DNA from: DASRAU01 sp035638075
Lineage (GTDB): Bacteria > Acidobacteriota > Polarisedimenticolia > Gp22-AA2
Direction: 5' to 3'
Length of the DNA stretch: 18,732 nt
NCBI GenBank assembly: GCA_035638075.1
Contig: DASRAU010000030.1
Location: 1 to 18,732, forward strand
Part shown: positions 15,689-18,732 of the stretch, piece by piece
Layout of the letters: each line of letters starts with the position of its first letter
How positions within the stretch are numbered: position 1 is the stretch's first letter
Translations under genes and position numbers: made by a program
Notes under the pieces: model-generated
The model's input: only the letters and a program-made list of their open reading frames with translations
Databases searched by the model: none
Told to the model about the DNA's origin: nothing

Positions 15689-17014
15689 ATGTCCACGCGT
15701 GCTTTCTGGACGCTCGCGGCGGTGGCTCTGCTGGTCCGCCTGGCGGTGCTGGCGACGAACTTCTCGCACCCGCAGGAGCTCGTCACCGTGCCGGATTCGG
15801 GCTCGTACCTGAAGTGCGGCGCGAGCCTCGCGGCGCACGGCGGCATCGTCGGGGACGACGGCCGGCCGGCATGGGGTCGTCCGCCCGGGTACCCCGCCTT
15901 CCTGGCTTTGACGTTCGTGACCGGTCTCGCGGCGCCGGACCGGCTCGCGGGCGCCCTGGTCCTGCAGGCGATCGTCTCCGCCCTCGCCGTCGCGCTCGCG
16001 GCCCGGGCGGCTTCGGTGCTCGGCGGCCGCTCGGCCGGCCTCCTGGCCGGAGCGATCCTCGTCCTCGAGCCCTCCGGCATCTCCTACTCGGGCCTGGTCC
16101 TGTCCGAGACGGTCTATGCGTTCGCGCTCATGGCCGCCGTCATTGCCGGCTGGCGCTGGCTGACCGGGCCGGGCCTGGCGAACCTGGCCTGGTTCGCCCT
16201 GCTCATCGCGCTGCTTCCTCTCATTCGTCCCGTCGCCCTCTACCTGCCGTGGCTGCTCCTGCCGATCGTCGCCTGGAGCGCGCCCCGCCCGCTGCGGTTG
16301 AAGGCGGCCCTCCTGTTCCTGGCCATCGCGCTCCTGCCGTCGGCCGCCTGGTCGGGGAGGAACTGGGCCTACTTCGGGTCTCCCTTCTTCGACCAGACCG
16401 GCCCGCTGGGGAAGGCCATCTTCGCGCGGCTGGTCGAGGCTCGCGCCGTGCCCGAGGTGCAGGGCGAAGGGACGATCTGGACGGGGAACTCGGAGCCGTG
16501 GCAACGCTATTACTCCGAGAAGGGGCCCCTGCCGACGCCGCAGGCCATGGATCGGCAGGCGTCGTATTTCCGCGAGACGCTGCTGAAGCACCCGGTGGCG
16601 GCGTTCGTGGAATGGGCGTACACGGGCGCGACCATGATGGCCGCGCCCGACACCTGGCTGCACTCCCAGCTCACCGGACACCGGATCGAATTCGAGGCAG
16701 GAGGCGCCGCGCGGTTGCGATGGCTTCTCGGCACCGGCCCGCTGCTGCCGCTGATTCTTTTCGGAATGGCCGTGTCGCTCGGCGGTGCTCTCCTGCTTCC
16801 GGTCTTCGCGTGGTCGGCGCTCGAAGATGCGCCGCCGCTTCGCTGGTTCAGGATCCTGCTGGCCACGGTGATCGTCTATCACGTGATCCTCTCTTCGTTC
16901 ATCCGCTACCAGGCGGAGCGCTATCGCGTCCCGATCATCCCGTGCCTGGCGATCGTCCTGGCGGTCGGCGCGCTCGTCCTGGTGACGGCCGCGCGCCGCA
17001 GGCAGGTCGATTGA
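15689..17014 (+). CDS. GT-C fold glycosyltransferase (GT39/ArnT-like), membrane protein
   Basis: This 441-residue polytopic membrane protein has roughly ten or more hydrophobic segments. The first helix (about 8-22) is followed by a loop with acidic D36 in PDSGSY and then GRPPGYPAF (63-71), the layout of the first outer loop of GT-C glycosyltransferases related to PMT, ArnT and GT39. These enzymes transfer sugars from lipid-phosphate donors to protein or lipid acceptors on the outer face of the cytoplasmic membrane. A soluble stretch between late helices (about 235-300) could help bind acceptor or donor. The acceptor cannot be predicted. There is no SD before ATG 15689, but the promoter is so close that leaderless translation is likely. 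The next reading frame starts 7 nt after the stop, so the run 15689-18598 is probably one transcript. Confidence 0.85.
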   Translation: MSTRAFWTLAAVALLVRLAVLATNFSHPQELVTVPDSGSYLKCGASLAAHGGIVGDDGRPAWGRPPGYPAFLALTFVTGLAAPDRLAGALVLQAIVSALAVALAARAASVLGGRSAGLLAGAILVLEPSGISYSGLVLSETVYAFALMAAVIAGWRWLTGPGLANLAWFALLIALLPLIRPVALYLPWLLLPIVAWSAPRPLRLKAALLFLAIALLPSAAWSGRNWAYFGSPFFDQTGPLGKAIFARLVEARAVPEVQGEGTIWTGNSEPWQRYYSEKGPLPTPQAMDRQASYFRETLLKHPVAAFVEWAYTGATMMAAPDTWLHSQLTGHRIEFEAGGAARLRWLLGTGPLLPLILFGMAVSLGGALLLPVFAWSALEDAPPLRWFRILLATVIVYHVILSSFIRYQAERYRVPIIPCLAIVLAVGALVLVTAARRRQVD

Positions 17015-17021
17015 CGCTGCG

Positions 17022-17264
17022 ATGAGAGCGCCGCGCGGCCTGCCGGCGATCGTCCTGGCCGCAGCGCTTTTGACGATCCCCTCCTGCACGCGGCAGACCG
17101 ATCCGCCGGCCCCGCCCGCACGGACGGCGCCGGACCGGCCGGTCCTCGTCCTGGTCCACAGTCCGCTGGTCGGGCCGTTCTCCTGGTCGCCCGTGGCCGA
17201 GGTCCTGCGCCGGCGCGGCGAGACCGTCGTCGTGCCGGACCTGGGGCCCGGGCTCCAGCCGTGA
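17022..17264 (+). pseudogene. N-terminal remnant of an alpha/beta-hydrolase lipoprotein
   Basis: This 80-codon frame has a lipoprotein-type signal (hydrophobic core 7-19, cysteine C22 in IPSC) and a Pro-rich linker. It then reads VLVLVHSPLVGPFSWSPVAE and VLRRRGETVVVPDL, the typical first strand, helix and second strand of an alpha/beta-hydrolase. Such enzymes are normally 220-300 residues, so the nucleophile elbow, the cap and the catalytic Asp and His are missing. The frame stops in GTGA, where the GTG is the start of the permease gene. The most likely history is a deletion that removed the rest of the hydrolase. The remnant may still be translated and could couple ribosomes to the permease. 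The alternative is a real small lipoprotein; the family-specific match argues against that. No clear SD is visible. Confidence 0.65.
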
Positions 17265-18598
17265 CGGGCGCGGCCGGCGAACCGGCGACGCGCGGCCTCG
17301 GCTCGTGGATGTGCGTGTCGCTGGTCGCCGGTAACATGATCGGCTCGGGGATCTTCCTGCTGCCGTCGTCGCTTGCGCCCTACGGACGCATTAGCCTCGC
17401 GGGCTGGATCCTCTCGTCGGCCGGTGCTTTGGCGCTGGCGCTGGTCTTCTGCCGGCTCGCGCGCCGCCTGCCCGCGGCCGGCGGACCCTACGCGTTCACG
17501 CGCGCGGTCTTCGGGGACTTCGCCGGCTTTCTCGTCGGCTGGGGCTACTGGATCTCGATCCTCGCCACCAACGCCGCCCTCGCGGTGGCGCTCGTGAGCT
17601 ACCTGACCCGCTTCGTGCCGGTCCTCGCGACCGACCGTGTGGCCGCGGCCGTCGCTTCGCTCGCCGTCGTCTGGAGCCTCACCGGCGTCAACGCCCTCGG
17701 CGTGCGCGCCGGGGGACGGATGCAGGTCGTCACGACCGTTCTCAAGGTCCTGCCGCTCGTCGCCATCGCGCTCTTCGGGCTCGCCCACTTCGACGCCGCC
17801 AACCTCGAGCCGGCGGCCGGCATCGCCGCCCACCCGATCGGCTCGACCACCGCCGCGGTGACGCTGACCCTGTGGGCCTTCCTCGGTCTCGAGTCGGCCA
17901 CCATTCCGGCGGACGACGTGCGCGAGCCGCGGCGCACCATCCCGCGCGCCACGGTGATCGGCACCGTCGCGACGGCGGTTCTCTCCATGGCGAGCACGAC
18001 CGCCGTCATGGGCGTCCTGGATCCCGCGCGGCTCGCCGGAAGCTCGGCGCCGTTCGCCGAGGCCGCCGCGCTGATGTGGAGGCCGTGGGCCGGGGACGTG
18101 ATCGCGGCGGGGGCGGTCGTCTCCTGCTTCGGCGCGCTCAACGGCTGGATCCTGCTGCAGGGCGTGATCCCGCTCGCCGCGGCGCGCGACGGCCTGTTCC
18201 CCGGGATGTTCGCGCGCCTGTCGTCCAATGGCACGCCGCTCGCCGGGATGCTGCTTTCGAGCGTCCTCGTCACCGTCCTCATCGCGATGAACTTCACCCG
18301 CGCGCTCGTGCCGATCTTCACCTTCGCGATCCTGCTCGCGACCTTCACGTGCCTGCTCCCCTACCTGCTGTCGGCGGTGGCCGAGCTGGTCCTCACGCTG
18401 CGCGAAGGGCACGGCGCCGGGGCGACGCTCGTCCCGCTGCACGTGGCCGTGGCCGCGACCGCCATCCTCTACTCGATCTGGGCCTTCGTCGGAGCGGGCC
18501 GCGAGACGGTGATCTGGGGCAGCCTGCTCCTGCTCGGCGGCGCGCCGGTCCATGCGCTCATGAGACGGGCGTCGCGGGCGTCGGACTCCGCGCACTGA
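17261..18598 (+). CDS. APC superfamily amino acid permease, AdiC/PotE-like
   Basis: This 445-residue transporter with about 12 membrane helices belongs to the amino acid-polyamine-organocation superfamily. Helix 1 has GNMIGSGIF (24-32), the unwound substrate-backbone binding segment. Further matches to the basic amino acid/polyamine antiporter branch are GGPYAF, WAFLGLESA (W205, E211), DDVREPRRTIPRA and NGWILLQG (W296), then ARDGLFPGMFAR. From memory of AdiC, W205, E211 and W296 correspond to its W202, E208 and W293, with the same offset of three, so arginine/agmatine-type exchange or a related amino acid antiport is plausible. No decarboxylase gene, the usual partner, is in the window. The GTG start at 17261 overlaps the preceding stop by four bases (GTGA), so translation is probably coupled to the hydrolase remnant. 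Confidence 0.92.
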   Translation: MTGAAGEPATRGLGSWMCVSLVAGNMIGSGIFLLPSSLAPYGRISLAGWILSSAGALALALVFCRLARRLPAAGGPYAFTRAVFGDFAGFLVGWGYWISILATNAALAVALVSYLTRFVPVLATDRVAAAVASLAVVWSLTGVNALGVRAGGRMQVVTTVLKVLPLVAIALFGLAHFDAANLEPAAGIAAHPIGSTTAAVTLTLWAFLGLESATIPADDVREPRRTIPRATVIGTVATAVLSMASTTAVMGVLDPARLAGSSAPFAEAAALMWRPWAGDVIAAGAVVSCFGALNGWILLQGVIPLAAARDGLFPGMFARLSSNGTPLAGMLLSSVLVTVLIAMNFTRALVPIFTFAILLATFTCLLPYLLSAVAELVLTLREGHGAGATLVPLHVAVAATAILYSIWAFVGAGRETVIWGSLLLLGGAPVHALMRRASRASDSAH

Positions 18599-18648
18599 CG
18601 GCGGCATGCGCTGGCGGCATCGGCGGGGTCATTCCGGGCAAACACTCC

Positions 18649-18677
18649 TTGACAGGATCCGGGACGCGGCGTAATAG
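18649..18677 (+). promoter_or_regulatory. Near-consensus sigma70 promoter for a gene beyond the right edge
   Basis: TTGACA (18649-18654), a 17-bp spacer and TAATAG (18672-18677) make the best promoter in the window. It lies 50 bp after the permease stop. Initiation near 18684 would give a leader of at least 49 nt, and the window ends in CTGGAG, which may be the ribosome binding site of the next gene. Confidence 0.7.
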
Positions 18678-18694
18678 GTGCGCATTCGTCAACC

Positions 18695-18716
18695 GATCCG
18701 CGCGTTGGCGCGGATC
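18695..18716 (+). promoter_or_regulatory. Leader hairpin downstream of the right-edge promoter
   Basis: GATCCGCGC (18695-18703) and GCGCGGATC (18708-18716) form a perfect 9-bp stem with loop GTTG. It begins about 11 nt after the predicted transcription start and ends about 10 nt before the possible SD. No T-run follows, so it is more likely an mRNA-stability element, an operator or a translation-control hairpin than a terminator. Confidence 0.5.
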
Positions 18717-18732
18717 ATCTTGCTCACTGGAG

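Noticed and set aside
15659..18607. Very long minus-strand open frame (982 codons)
   Set aside because: Its sequence is extreme in Arg, Gly, Glu and Gln with no domain, and it runs across three plus-strand coding regions and two promoters.
1..18732. CRISPR array, tRNA, rRNA, insertion sequence or prophage
   Set aside because: I saw no regularly spaced direct repeats, no cloverleaf or rRNA-like stretches, no transposase or integrase frames and no terminal inverted repeats.

Overview
This window is high-GC bacterial DNA with densely packed genes and little intergenic space. The gene set is typical of Acidobacteriota or a related soil or sediment lineage known mostly from metagenomes: a Ser/Thr kinase fused to TolB-like and TPR modules, a secreted NxxGxxAF-repeat protein, a DUF5996 protein and a DUF885 lipoprotein. 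The lineage is an inference from gene families and base composition, since there is no marker gene. I see no tRNA, rRNA, CRISPR array, insertion sequence or phage gene.

Layout. Positions 1-41 hold the last codons of a plus-strand gene. A CPBP-family membrane protease (minus strand, 51-1043) is divergent from a membrane-anchored protein kinase with TolB-like and TPR domains (1028-3676). Next on the plus strand are a large SPFH/flotillin-like protein (3936-6002) and a DUF5996 protein (6036-6974). A cold-shock block follows: a strong promoter, a roughly 140-nt leader with a hairpin, a CspA-family protein (7159-7362), a strong intrinsic terminator (7412-7455) and a DEAD-box RNA helicase with a long His/Gly/Ser-rich tail (7486-9063). 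A 1047-residue secreted repeat protein (9192-12335) then converges on, and overlaps by 35 bp, a minus-strand pair: a DUF885 lipoprotein (12301-14154) and a secreted beta-propeller-like protein (14157-15566). Across a divergent promoter region lies a plus-strand run: a GT-C (GT39/ArnT-like) glycosyltransferase (15689-17014), the N-terminal remnant of an alpha/beta-hydrolase lipoprotein (17022-17264), and an AdiC-like amino acid permease (17261-18598) joined to it by a GTGA overlap. The right edge carries a near-consensus promoter and a leader hairpin for a gene beyond the window.

How the genes work together. Most neighbours look functionally unrelated, as expected for a chromosomal core or variable region. 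The clearest functional unit is csp plus helicase, both of which remodel RNA structure. A strong terminator lies between them with no room for a helicase promoter after it. That arrangement suggests the helicase depends on read-through or antitermination, possibly by the cold-shock protein itself. I regard it as the most testable regulatory idea here. I found no clearly new multi-gene system.
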